Origin: DATMNI01 sp035570275
Lineage (GTDB): Bacteria > Acidobacteriota > Terriglobia > Bryobacterales > Bryobacteraceae
Assembly: GCA_035570275.1 (NCBI GenBank)
Contig: DATMNI010000455.1
Coordinates: 1-10,963 of the forward strand
Reading direction: 5' to 3'
DNA: 10,963 nt
Position 1 is the stretch's first letter. Every line of letters starts with the position of its first letter. This document shows, in pieces, positions 1 through 6,824 of the stretch. The translations under genes and the position numbers were made by a program. The notes under the pieces were generated by a model that saw only the letters and a program-made list of their open reading frames with translations, was not told the origin of the DNA and searched no databases.

Positions 1-1
1 G

Positions 2-1456
2 CTGATACGCCAACTGCTCACCGAGAGCCTGATCCTGGCTGCCGCGGGCACCGCGCTGGGTTTGCTTTTCGCGCAGTGGAGCCGCGGTCTTCTGGTGCGT
101 CTGGCCGGGAATGGGCCCAGGCCCTTGGCTCTCGATATGCACGCGGACATGGCCGTGCTTGGCTTTGCTACGGCCCTGGCGCTCGGGACCACGCTGCTGT
201 TTGGACTGGCCCCGGCGATTCGCGCCACGCGCGTCGACCCGTATCCCGAACTGAAGTGCGCCGGCTCGACCGCCTCCCGCGGCTCCGGAGCAGGCCCCGG
301 CAGCGCGCTGGTGGTTTTCCAGATCGGCCTGAGCGTGGCGCTGGTCATCGGGGCCGGGTTGCTGGCCCGCACCCTTGGCAACCTGCGCAGCTTCGATGCC
401 GGGTTCGACCGCGAAAACCTGCTCTTCTTCGCTATCGAGCCGGCCGCCAGCGGGTACAGCGGCGACCGCATGATGAACCTCTATGCAGCCGTCCTGGAGA
501 GATTACGCTTGCTTCCCGGCGTGAAGTCGGCCGGCATGTCGCGGTTTCGGCCCATGACACCGGGCCGCTTCGGAGGCAGAATTCGATTGGCGGACGACTC
601 CAACGCCGGCGCGCCCCGAACCCTGCAAGGGAACGCGGTCGACGCCGGTTTCTTTGAGACTTTCAAGATGCCGGTCGTGCTGGGCCGCGGCTTCACCCGC
701 ACCGACAGCAGCGCCGCGCCCAAAGTGGCGATCCTCAACGAAACCGCCGTACGGCAGTTCTTCCCCGGCCAGAACCCGCTGGGGAGGCGCTTCTTTCTCC
801 GCGGCGCGGAACCCATCGAAGTGGTCGGCGTGGTCCGCGATGCGCGCTACCACGATCTGCGGGAACAGCCGGTGAAAATGGCGTACTTCCCTTACCAGCA
901 AGGCGCGGCGTCGCTGGAACGCATGCACTTCGCCCTGCGCGCCACGCGCGATGCCGCCGCGCTGACGCCCGAGATTCGCGCGCTGATGCGTGAACTCGCC
1001 CGCGACGTTCCGGTGGTGGACGTCAACACGCTCACCGAACAGATCGACCGCACCCTGCTGCGCGAACGGCTGCTGGCCACGCTCTCCGGCTTTTTCGCAG
1101 CGCTGGGACTGATGGTGGCGGCGGCCGGTTTGTACGGGTTGATGGCTTTCCGCGTCACGCGCCGCCGCGCCGAGATTGGAATCCGCACCGCCCTGGGCGC
1201 GCAACGCGCCGATATTCTGGCGCTGATTCTGCGCGAAGCCCTGCTGCTGGTTTCGGCCGGCGCCGCCCTGGGGCTGCTCATCGCCTGGCCGGCCACCAGG
1301 CTGCTGGCGAGCATGCTGTATGGGCTGAGCCGGTACGACGCCGCGACCATCGGCGTCGCGGTAGCAAGCCTGGTCGCCGTGTCGTTGATCGCGGCCTATC
1401 TGCCGGCCAGACGGGCACTGCGGATTGATGCGCTGGCCGCGCTGCGGTATGAGTAG
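2..1456 (+). CDS. ABC transporter permease, FtsX/MacB-like (ADOP type), 5'-truncated by window edge
   Basis: This is the C-terminal 484 residues of an inner-membrane permease. The reading frame is open from base 2 and begins mid-protein (LIRQLLTESLIL), so the real start lies outside the window. A membrane segment lies at about residues 8-25 and another at 50-72, which close the first FtsX half. A third at 100-125 starts the second half. Next comes a MacB-type periplasmic domain (about 130-350) with the family-typical stretch NETAVRQFFPGQNPLGRRF at 246-264. A C-terminal FtsX domain with three membrane segments (about 360-380, 410-430, 448-468) carries the cytoplasmic motif EIGIRTALGAQ and ends in ALRYE, the usual end of this family. 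Acidobacterial ADOP permeases are about 800 residues with two FtsX halves; they are thought to work with a MacB-like ATPase in mechanotransmission or export. The substrate cannot be told, and no ATPase gene is visible here. Confidence 0.93.
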   Translation: MIRQLLTESLILAAAGTALGLLFAQWSRGLLVRLAGNGPRPLALDMHADMAVLGFATALALGTTLLFGLAPAIRATRVDPYPELKCAGSTASRGSGAGPGSALVVFQIGLSVALVIGAGLLARTLGNLRSFDAGFDRENLLFFAIEPAASGYSGDRMMNLYAAVLERLRLLPGVKSAGMSRFRPMTPGRFGGRIRLADDSNAGAPRTLQGNAVDAGFFETFKMPVVLGRGFTRTDSSAAPKVAILNETAVRQFFPGQNPLGRRFFLRGAEPIEVVGVVRDARYHDLREQPVKMAYFPYQQGAASLERMHFALRATRDAAALTPEIRALMRELARDVPVVDVNTLTEQIDRTLLRERLLATLSGFFAALGLMVAAAGLYGLMAFRVTRRRAEIGIRTALGAQRADILALILREALLLVSAGAALGLLIAWPATRLLASMLYGLSRYDAATIGVAVASLVAVSLIAAYLPARRALRIDALAALRYE

Positions 1457-1470
1457 GATTCGAGCTGCCA

Positions 1471-3693
1471 TTATTGGGCCCGATTTACGTACACTACGCC
1501 TCCGAATGCTTCGCCGCCCGAGACGATCTGGCCGGCTGACACGAAGCCTACGTCATACAGAGTGAAACCGACGGCGCACACAGATGAGACGTCGCACGCA
1601 AAGTTATTGACTAACGCCGAAGGAACCCGCAGGTCCACGCGTACCACGAATGGATTCGACTGCGCGGTGCCGGTTACCGACCATCCATTGGTCGTCCCGA
1701 GCTGAGGCGGCAAGGAGGTGATCCGCGGGTCCGGCGCGAGTCCGTTGACGAACACCGAGACAGCCGACCCGAGTTTCGCCGGGTTGGCGGACGAATTGAT
1801 GGAACCGTCCGCGTTGAGAGCCAATGCGACCGAGCCCAGCGAACTCACCTGGGTCTGCGCGTTATTTAGAAACAGGCTGGGGTTGGCGGAGAAGGTCAAG
1901 GGAAGCCGGCGCGGAGCCGCGGTGGCGCCGCCGACCGTCAACTGCATCGTCGCGAAATTCTGGTTGGAATCGACCAGCGGCACGGCGAGGTTGATCTGGG
2001 TGGCGGAAACGTACAGCAGCGGAGCGGAAAGGGAGCCGATGTTGACGCTGGCTCCGCCGAGCGTAGCGGTGGCATTATCGCTCGCGCTTACACCCGCCGC
2101 AGGGCCTAGCGAGGTTCCAAGAATCGTCAGGAGCTGATAGCGAGCCGCGGATCCAACCGGCGCCAGATCCGCCGCATCGACGATACAGAAAATCTGCGGC
2201 GTTCCCGCTGGAGGCTGCGGTTGCGAGAAATCGACGGCGCCGAGGTAAGCGCCGGCGAGCGAGGTGGGTCTGAGGCTCGGAAGCGTGACGGCGTTAGGGG
2301 TGAAAGGGAAATCGGGCAGAGTGGTGGCTCCGGCGATCCATACCGTGGAACCGACCAGGGCGACGGCGGAGGTAACGAGCGTGGAACCGCCGATGAATTG
2401 CGACCCGAGCAGGCTGCCCGAGGCGGCATCCACCTGCGACACGTAGGCGGAGCTACGGATGCCCAGGCTGTTGGGCAGACACTGGGCAGGAACGCTCCCA
2501 AGTGCCGGGAGGTTGTTGGCAATCCCATAGTTTCCGATCAGGCCGGTGAGGCCGGAACCGGCACCGCCGCTGGCATAGACAGCTCCGTGGGAGTCAACCT
2601 GCACGCCCGTCCCGCCGACCGGCACGGAAAACGCCAGCGTCTTTCCGGCAGGATCGAGTTTAGAGAGAAATGGCAATGCAAAAAAGAAGATGGAGTTGAT
2701 GGGGCCTATGGGTATCGCCGGAGGCGTCACGGTGTAGGGATAACCCGGTCCCGCATAGCCGGTGAGGTACACGCTGCCGGCGGCATCCACAGCCACGCCG
2801 GCGTTGGTGGTGTTTCCATTTCCTGTAACAGCGGTGGAGTAAATGAGTGTTGAGCCCGTGGGATCGACCTTGGTTACATACTGGCTGGCTCCCTGAAATG
2901 TTCCGGAGCAGGGAGGGGCGGCGCAAATCTGGAAGGCCGGGAACGTGGACTGATAAGCGCCCGGCGTGGTCGGATAGTCGAGCAGATTCGTAGAGCCGGC
3001 GAGGTAGATGTTCCCCGACGGATCGAGCGCGAGGGCGCTGCCGCCGATTCCGGTCGCGGAGAAGACTGTTTTCGTGCCCGTGGGGTCGAGTTCCAGCAAA
3101 TAAGGATGATTGGCGGTGTTGGCGATACTGTGGGCGCCCGCAGTGGATGGGAAGGCCGGTCCGCTAACATCGCTGACGATGCCGCTCACGACGATCCGGC
3201 CTGCCGCGTTGACCGCGACGGCCTGCGCGGCACTGGCAGCCGAGCCACCGAGGAGAGCGGAGAACAGGAGCGTGCCGCTGGGATCGAGCTTGACGACGAA
3301 GGACCGCTGGCTGGAGGGCCCCGGCGGCGTCCCCAGATTACCGCCGCTGGTGACGGGGAAATCGGGCGATGTGGTGGAGCCGGCGACATATGCACTGCCG
3401 GCGGCATCGATGGCGATGGCGTTGGCGGAATCCTTAACCGATCCACCGAGGTAGCGCACATAGAGGTACTGGCTGGCTTGCGGGTTGAGCTTGACTACCA
3501 GAACGGTACTCTGCGAACTCGCGGGGTCGACGATGGCGTTTCCGGCCAGATAGATGTTTCCGGAGGAGTCCGTGGCGATCGCTTGCGGAGTGAAGCTATC
3601 GCGCAAATAAGTGGAATACGTCAGCACGGGGAACGAGGATGCCGCGAAAGCCAGTCCTGAAACGCACAGCAGCAGGGGCGCACGCATGAGCAT
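1471..3693 (-). CDS. Secreted SBBP-repeat (beta-propeller) protein with Solibacter-type C-terminal domain
   Basis: A 740-residue protein, probably exported. The frame stays open up to 3792, but I start at the ATG at 3693: the first residues (MLMRAPLLLCVSGLAFAASS) form a clean signal peptide, and AAGGAG lies at 3706-3711, 12 bases upstream. An ATG two codons later (3687) is an alternative. Residues about 20-480 contain repeated blades of the type 'IAxDxxGNxYxAGxT...DFPxT', the seven-bladed beta-propeller (SBBP) repeat; at least five are readable. Residues about 500-740 resemble the TIGR03437 Solibacter C-terminal domain (ILGTSLGP, LLYVSATQINLAVP, LNADGSINS). Such proteins are abundant in Solibacter-like genomes. 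The role is unknown; an extracellular or surface binding or scaffolding job is inference. It converges on the permease gene with a 14-base gap and no visible terminator. Confidence 0.9.
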   Translation of the reverse strand: MLMRAPLLLCVSGLAFAASSFPVLTYSTYLRDSFTPQAIATDSSGNIYLAGNAIVDPASSQSTVLVVKLNPQASQYLYVRYLGGSVKDSANAIAIDAAGSAYVAGSTTSPDFPVTSGGNLGTPPGPSSQRSFVVKLDPSGTLLFSALLGGSAASAAQAVAVNAAGRIVVSGIVSDVSGPAFPSTAGAHSIANTANHPYLLELDPTGTKTVFSATGIGGSALALDPSGNIYLAGSTNLLDYPTTPGAYQSTFPAFQICAAPPCSGTFQGASQYVTKVDPTGSTLIYSTAVTGNGNTTNAGVAVDAAGSVYLTGYAGPGYPYTVTPPAIPIGPINSIFFFALPFLSKLDPAGKTLAFSVPVGGTGVQVDSHGAVYASGGAGSGLTGLIGNYGIANNLPALGSVPAQCLPNSLGIRSSAYVSQVDAASGSLLGSQFIGGSTLVTSAVALVGSTVWIAGATTLPDFPFTPNAVTLPSLRPTSLAGAYLGAVDFSQPQPPAGTPQIFCIVDAADLAPVGSAARYQLLTILGTSLGPAAGVSASDNATATLGGASVNIGSLSAPLLYVSATQINLAVPLVDSNQNFATMQLTVGGATAAPRRLPLTFSANPSLFLNNAQTQVSSLGSVALALNADGSINSSANPAKLGSAVSVFVNGLAPDPRITSLPPQLGTTNGWSVTGTAQSNPFVVRVDLRVPSALVNNFACDVSSVCAVGFTLYDVGFVSAGQIVSGGEAFGGVVYVNRAQ

Positions 3694-3741
3694 TGCGGAA
3701 TTCTTCTCCTTCAGACGCGGGTTCCCCCATCGTATCAAGGC

Positions 3742-3770
3742 TTCGCCGCTATCCCAAAACTCCTTATAAT
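3742..3770 (+). promoter_or_regulatory. Candidate sigma-70 promoter for the DUF4160-DUF2442 module
   Basis: A perfect TATAAT is at 3765-3770. A weak -35 (TTCGCC, 3742-3747) sits at the ideal 17-base spacing. The ATG of the first gene is only 14 bases after the -10 box, so the leader would be roughly 8 bases, with no Shine-Dalgarno sequence. The -10 match is seen directly; promoter activity is inferred. Confidence 0.5.
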
Positions 3771-3784
3771 GGAATTGCGAACCG

Positions 3785-4046
3785 ATGCCCACTATCCTCT
3801 ATGTGCAGGGCTGGCAGTTTCATTTCTACTCGAACGAGGGCAACGAGCCGATGCACGTGCATGCGTGAAGGGAGATGCGGAGTGCAAAAGTATTGGCTGT
3901 GTCCGGACCGTTTCGATATCGTCGATGATTTTGAATACAACTGCTCGCCGCGTTTGCGACGCCAGGTGCGCCAGATAATTCTTGAGCATTTCGATCAGCT
4001 CGTTGTTGCCTGGCGGGAGCATTTCAGAGGAGATCGTGCAGAGTAA
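3785..4046 (+). pseudogene. DUF4160 family gene, broken by two frame changes
   Basis: The first 27 codons read MPTILYVQGWQFHFYSNEGN followed by EPMHVHA and then TGA at 3866-3868. This is the standard DUF4160 opening (Y/F-x-SNEGNEPPHVHV). The continuation KGDAECK is in another frame (3868-3888). The rest, K-YWLCPDRFDIVDDFEY onward to the TAA at 4044-4046, is in the third frame. Joined, these pieces give a full-length DUF4160 protein of about 86 residues, the usual size, with its internal order intact. Two indels are therefore needed: one just after HVHA (3864-3870) and one at the AAAA run at 3886-3889. DUF4160 genes are usually followed by DUF2442, as here, in pairs often suspected to be toxin-antitoxin-like; their function is unproven. 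Sequencing or assembly error is an alternative to true decay. Confidence 0.75.
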
Positions 4047-4274
4047 AACGAAACCGATTTTGGCAAAGGCAATCGAGACCACGCCGGAGGCGCTAATCGT
4101 GATTATGGAAAGCGGGTCTGTGTCGATTCCCTGGGAAAGTGTTCCGCGCGACTTGCCGGCGCATCCCCGGCAGAACGAAATCGAACTGAACTCTCGCCTG
4201 CAGGCTATGGCATTCACTGGCCGTTGATTGACGAGGACCTGGCGGTAGGCCCTCTACTTCGGGCGGCTCCTTAG
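4036..4274 (+). pseudogene. DUF2442 family gene, frameshifted by a 5-bp tandem duplication
   Basis: Translation should start at GTG 4036, behind AGAGGAG at 4026-4032, overlapping the end of the DUF4160 gene by 11 bases. The first frame gives MQSKTKPILAKAIETTPEAL and continues through PWESVPRDLPAHPRQNEIEL, the DUF2442 core. It then runs into nonsense and stops at 4225-4227. The family-typical ending GYGIHWPLIDEDLAVGPLL is present in another frame, ending at TAG 4272-4274. The break coincides with GAACT at 4183-4187 repeated at 4188-4192. Removing one copy restores a continuous IELSPAGYGIHWPLIDEDL reading, which is exactly what the family predicts. DUF2442 proteins are small and usually paired with DUF4160; the biochemical role is not established. 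The module ends here, and 4275-4408 holds no gene. Confidence 0.78.
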
Positions 4275-4408
4275 GCAGCGGTTGATGCGTGGACGGCGTT
4301 TCACGGGAGGAAACCGCATTCTCCAGCGGCAGAACTTCGGACCGGCGGGCGGGCCATGGAAGATAACCCCATATATCGGGAGCTTCGAGGGGCTTCGCCG
4401 CGCTTGGC

Positions 4409-5200
4409 TCATTCGGTTTCTCCGCTACCCTGCGCCTCTTCGCTAGCATCAGGGCACGGGCGGGCCGCTCTCTGACTGCGAATGGTTGCCCATACAACAT
4501 AGGGCGCGGCAAACATGCAAGACCCCGTCAGGACCGCACGAATTGCTTCCTTTACCAATTCTTGAAACGGCGGTGGCGTTCGGCCAATGCGAAGCGCGTA
4601 GTCTCGCAGCTGAGAATAACTGTAGGGAGTAAGGGCAAGCCGGATCAGGTTGAATGTCACCCACAGGCCGTAGAAGATGACAGCAATTTTTGTTACAACT
4701 GCCAGCAGTTTCGACGCCGGGACATCCGGCTGTCGCTCGTCCTCCACCTGCCGGTACATCGTGACCAATAGCAGGATGTAGGCGAAGTTCGAAAGTTGAG
4801 CCATGATTTGGGCGAGATCGTTGATGCTCCAAGGTGCCCGCTCCTGACTTAAGACACTTTGCGACCTAATCAGCCCGAGAGACTCGATCCACGCCGGTGC
4901 CCCAATTGCCACAATCATGCCAAACAGTACGGCGGCTGCCAGGGACAACAGGCGTAGGCGGCGCGGGATTTGCCACGTTCCTTCGTCGCGGTACAACGCT
5001 AAATAGAACAGCGGCAGAATAGCCGAAAAGATGCCCATCGCCACGATTGTCGGAGTGATCCACCACTGCGGATGAGTGGACTCAACTGCGGACACCCTCC
5101 GAGTTGCATCCCACCCTGGCTTGACGATGCCCAATGCACCCGTGGTGCATGTGATGAGAGCAGCCGTCCTTATGTCCAAGGGTCGCGTCGGTTGGTTCAT
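4409..5200 (-). CDS. Hypothetical multi-pass membrane protein
   Basis: A 263-residue protein that I do not recognise. Hydrophobic segments at about residues 48-70, 83-107, 129-150, 164-188 and 216-240, plus a weaker one near 11-26, predict five or six membrane spans. Between spans 2 and 3 a loop (about 108-128) contains SLGLIRSQSVLSQERAPWS. The C-terminal tail (241-263) is hydrophilic and acidic at its end. No catalytic or transport motif is evident. The ATG at 5200 is the only early in-frame start; no Shine-Dalgarno sequence is visible before it. The gene lies downstream of the pyrE-truA terminator, so it probably has its own promoter. It converges on the broken DUF2442 gene. Long, composition-typical coding frame and regular hydrophobic spacing support a real gene. 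Confidence 0.75.
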   Translation of the reverse strand: MNQPTRPLDIRTAALITCTTGALGIVKPGWDATRRVSAVESTHPQWWITPTIVAMGIFSAILPLFYLALYRDEGTWQIPRRLRLLSLAAAVLFGMIVAIGAPAWIESLGLIRSQSVLSQERAPWSINDLAQIMAQLSNFAYILLLVTMYRQVEDERQPDVPASKLLAVVTKIAVIFYGLWVTFNLIRLALTPYSYSQLRDYALRIGRTPPPFQELVKEAIRAVLTGSCMFAAPYVVWATIRSQRAARPCPDASEEAQGSGETE

Positions 5201-5219
5201 GTCAGGTTACAGCGTAGCT

Positions 5220-5248
5220 TATGTACCGAAAGATGGGGTTGCGGCCAA
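5220..5248 (-). promoter_or_regulatory. Possible promoter for the membrane protein gene
   Basis: On the minus strand TTGGCC (5243-5248) and TACATA (5220-5225) are separated by exactly 17 bases, and the start codon at 5200 follows 19 bases after the -10. Matches to consensus are partial, and the -35 overlaps the T-tract side of the upstream terminator. Weak evidence. Confidence 0.28.
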
Positions 5249-5276
5249 AAAACGGCGTTATCGTAGACTGACGCCG
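5247..5276 (-). terminator. Intrinsic terminator of the pyrE-truA operon
   Basis: Reading the minus strand, CGGCGT (5276-5271) pairs perfectly with ACGCCG (5258-5253) across a 12-base loop. TTTTTT (5252-5247) follows at once. It lies 45 bases beyond the truA stop codon and before the next gene on the same strand, as expected for Rho-independent termination. Confidence 0.75.
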
Positions 5277-5321
5277 AAGCGCCGCTCCATCGCGATCAAT
5301 ATAGCCGTCGAGCCGTCACGC

Positions 5322-6053
5322 CTATGGCTCCACATACTCCACGCTCACCAGGAACAGCCCCTTGGCGGGCGCGGTGGCCCCGCAGCGGGCAGGCAGCACG
5401 GTGACATCCGTCACGTTTCCGCGGCCGGCTTCAATCAACGTGCCCACTATGTTTCGGACCATGTGCTTGAGGAAGCCGCTGCCCCGGATGCGGTAGACCA
5501 GGGTGTCGCCCTGACGCTCCAGCACGGAAGCCCACACCGTCCGCACCTTGCTTCTGGCTTCCGCATCGCTCTCGTCGGCGGCGGCGAAGGGCGTGAAGTC
5601 GTGCGTCCCTTCGAACACCCGGGCCAGCCCGGCCATCAGGTCATCCCGCAGCGGATAGGGATAGTGGTGCACGTAAGGCCACTCAAAAGGGCTACAGACT
5701 TCGGCGCGCTGAATGCGATATTCGTAGGTCTTAGCCTTGGCATCAAAGCGCGGATGAAAATCGGTAGGCACCTCCTCGGTAGAGAGCACACGGACCGCCG
5801 GCGGCAGCAATCGATTGATGGCCTTCCGCAGGTTAGGCAATGGAATCGGGTTGGTCAGCGTGAAGGCCGCCACCTGCCCGAGGGCATGGACGCCGGCATC
5901 GGTACGGCCCGACCCGGCCACCGGAACCGGCTGGCCTTCGATCCCGGAAACGATCTCTTCGAGGACGCCCTGAATGGTCGGCAGGCCGGGCTGCACCTGC
6001 CATCCATGAAATCCGCCGCCATCGTAAGCGAGCTTGATGCGGATGCGGCGCAT
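5322..6053 (-). CDS. truA: tRNA pseudouridine(38-40) synthase TruA
   Basis: TruA isomerises uridine to pseudouridine at positions 38-40 of the tRNA anticodon arm, in the cytoplasm. The 243-residue protein starts MRRIRIKLAYDGGGFHGWQV, the canonical TruA N-terminus. The catalytic aspartate is D52 in GSGRTDAGVHALGQV. Later family motifs are visible: FHPRFDAKAKTYEYRI, and GSGFLKHMVRNIVGTLIEAGRG near the C-terminus. The frame stays open upstream to 6110, but I use ATG 6053 because it matches the family start and its A is shared with the pyrE stop (TGATG), a sign of translational coupling. The segment between GRGN and TAPAKGLFLV is a few residues shorter than in typical homologues, where an ARDR-AAG-like stretch is expected; the domain still looks intact. 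Confidence 0.95.
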   Translation of the reverse strand: MRRIRIKLAYDGGGFHGWQVQPGLPTIQGVLEEIVSGIEGQPVPVAGSGRTDAGVHALGQVAAFTLTNPIPLPNLRKAINRLLPPAVRVLSTEEVPTDFHPRFDAKAKTYEYRIQRAEVCSPFEWPYVHHYPYPLRDDLMAGLARVFEGTHDFTPFAAADESDAEARSKVRTVWASVLERQGDTLVYRIRGSGFLKHMVRNIVGTLIEAGRGNVTDVTVLPARCGATAPAKGLFLVSVEYVEP

Positions 6054-6646
6054 CAGCCTGGACGCGAGCCGGGCTTGACTACCGGGATGCCCAGGCTGCA
6101 CAGGGGACATTCCTCGGGATAATGCGCCGCCACTTGAAGCGTAGCCAACGCCACGCGCGGGACGGTCAATTGGGCGCGCCCGCCGCTGCGGTCGACGATG
6201 GACGCGGCGGCCAGCACTCTAGCGCCCGAGGCCTGCAGAACGTCGATGACGTCCTGGGTGCTGCCACCGGTAGTGATGACGTCTTCAATCACCAGGGCCG
6301 ATTCGCCCGGCACGACCGTGAAGCCGCGGCGCAGCAGCATCTTGCGCGTTGCCGGATCGCGCTCGGTGAAAATGTGGGGCGTTCCGAAAGCCCGCGCCAC
6401 CTCGTGCCCGATGATGAGCCCCCCCAGCGCGGGCGAGACCACCACGCCGATTCTTTCGGTGACGATGCGGCGCACTTCATCGGCCAGCATACGGCCCAAG
6501 TTTTCCGCGGCGGCCGGATGTTGCAGCACCAGCGCGCATTGCAGGTACTCGGCCGAGTGCAGCCCGCTGGTCAAGCGAAAGTGGCCCTGGAGGTAGGCTC
6601 CCGTGGATCGAAATAATTCCAGGACCGATTCAGCTTGCGGCGTCAC
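6053..6646 (-). CDS. pyrE: Orotate phosphoribosyltransferase
   Basis: PyrE joins orotate to PRPP to make orotidine 5'-monophosphate in de novo pyrimidine synthesis, in the cytoplasm. The 197-residue protein has the N-terminal GHFRLTSGLHSAEYLQ (21-36), the catalytic-loop region ERDPATRKMLLRRGF (95-109), and the PRPP-binding motif ALVIEDVITTGGST (117-130). It ends CPLCSLGIPVVKPGSR, typical of the pyrE subgroup with a CPLC tail. Start is GTG 6646; the lead before GHFRL has the normal length and no ATG is available. A TATAGT hexamer lies at 6655-6660 on the minus strand, only 8 bases before the start, so the transcript may have almost no leader. truA follows with a one-base overlap. No other pyr gene is in the window. 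Confidence 0.95.
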   Translation of the reverse strand: MTPQAESVLELFRSTGAYLQGHFRLTSGLHSAEYLQCALVLQHPAAAENLGRMLADEVRRIVTERIGVVVSPALGGLIIGHEVARAFGTPHIFTERDPATRKMLLRRGFTVVPGESALVIEDVITTGGSTQDVIDVLQASGARVLAAASIVDRSGGRAQLTVPRVALATLQVAAHYPEECPLCSLGIPVVKPGSRPG

Positions 6647-6693
6647 AAACGCCTACTATACCATTGAAGATAAACCCAGACGGCGGAAGACAC

Positions 6694-6805
6694 TTGTGGG
6701 GCAGATTGTGAATCTACGGCGGATTGTTAATCCGCCTGCCGGCAGCACGTGCGACCCCGGCAGGCGGATTGCCAATCCGCCGCAGGTTACCAACCTGCCC
6801 CACAA
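6694..6805. repeat. 112-bp palindromic element made of four small hairpins
   Basis: The ends TTGTGGGGCAG (6694-6704) and CTGCCCCACAA (6795-6805) are perfect inverted repeats. Inner 25-base arms 6718-6742 and 6757-6781 are inverted repeats with 2 mismatches. Both pairs share the same centre (6749.5), so the whole element can fold as one long cruciform. Each arm is itself two mini-palindromes with 3-base loops: AGATT/AATCT (6703-6715), GGCGGATT/AATCCGCC (6718-6736), the same stem again (6763-6781), and GCAGGTT/AACCTGC (6782-6798). All four stems are perfect. It lies between divergent pyrE and the TolC gene, ending 3 bases before the latter's ribosome binding site. It resembles a REP- or MITE-like element; copy number cannot be judged from one window. 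Confidence 0.85.
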
Positions 6806-6824
6806 ACCGGGAGGTACCAGACTA

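Noticed and set aside
3792..4217. 141-codon minus-strand frame opposite the DUF4160-DUF2442 module
   Set aside because: The plus strand shows recognisable family motifs throughout, so this is a shadow.
5076..6122. Long 348-codon plus-strand open frame
   Set aside because: It lies antisense to truA and the start of the membrane protein gene, has the Arg/His/Gly-rich composition of a GC-rich shadow frame, and resembles no protein.
6603..6824. Upstream extension of the TolC reading frame
   Set aside because: It would include the palindromic element and overlap the pyrE start. The ATG at 6825 has a good Shine-Dalgarno sequence and begins a signal peptide.
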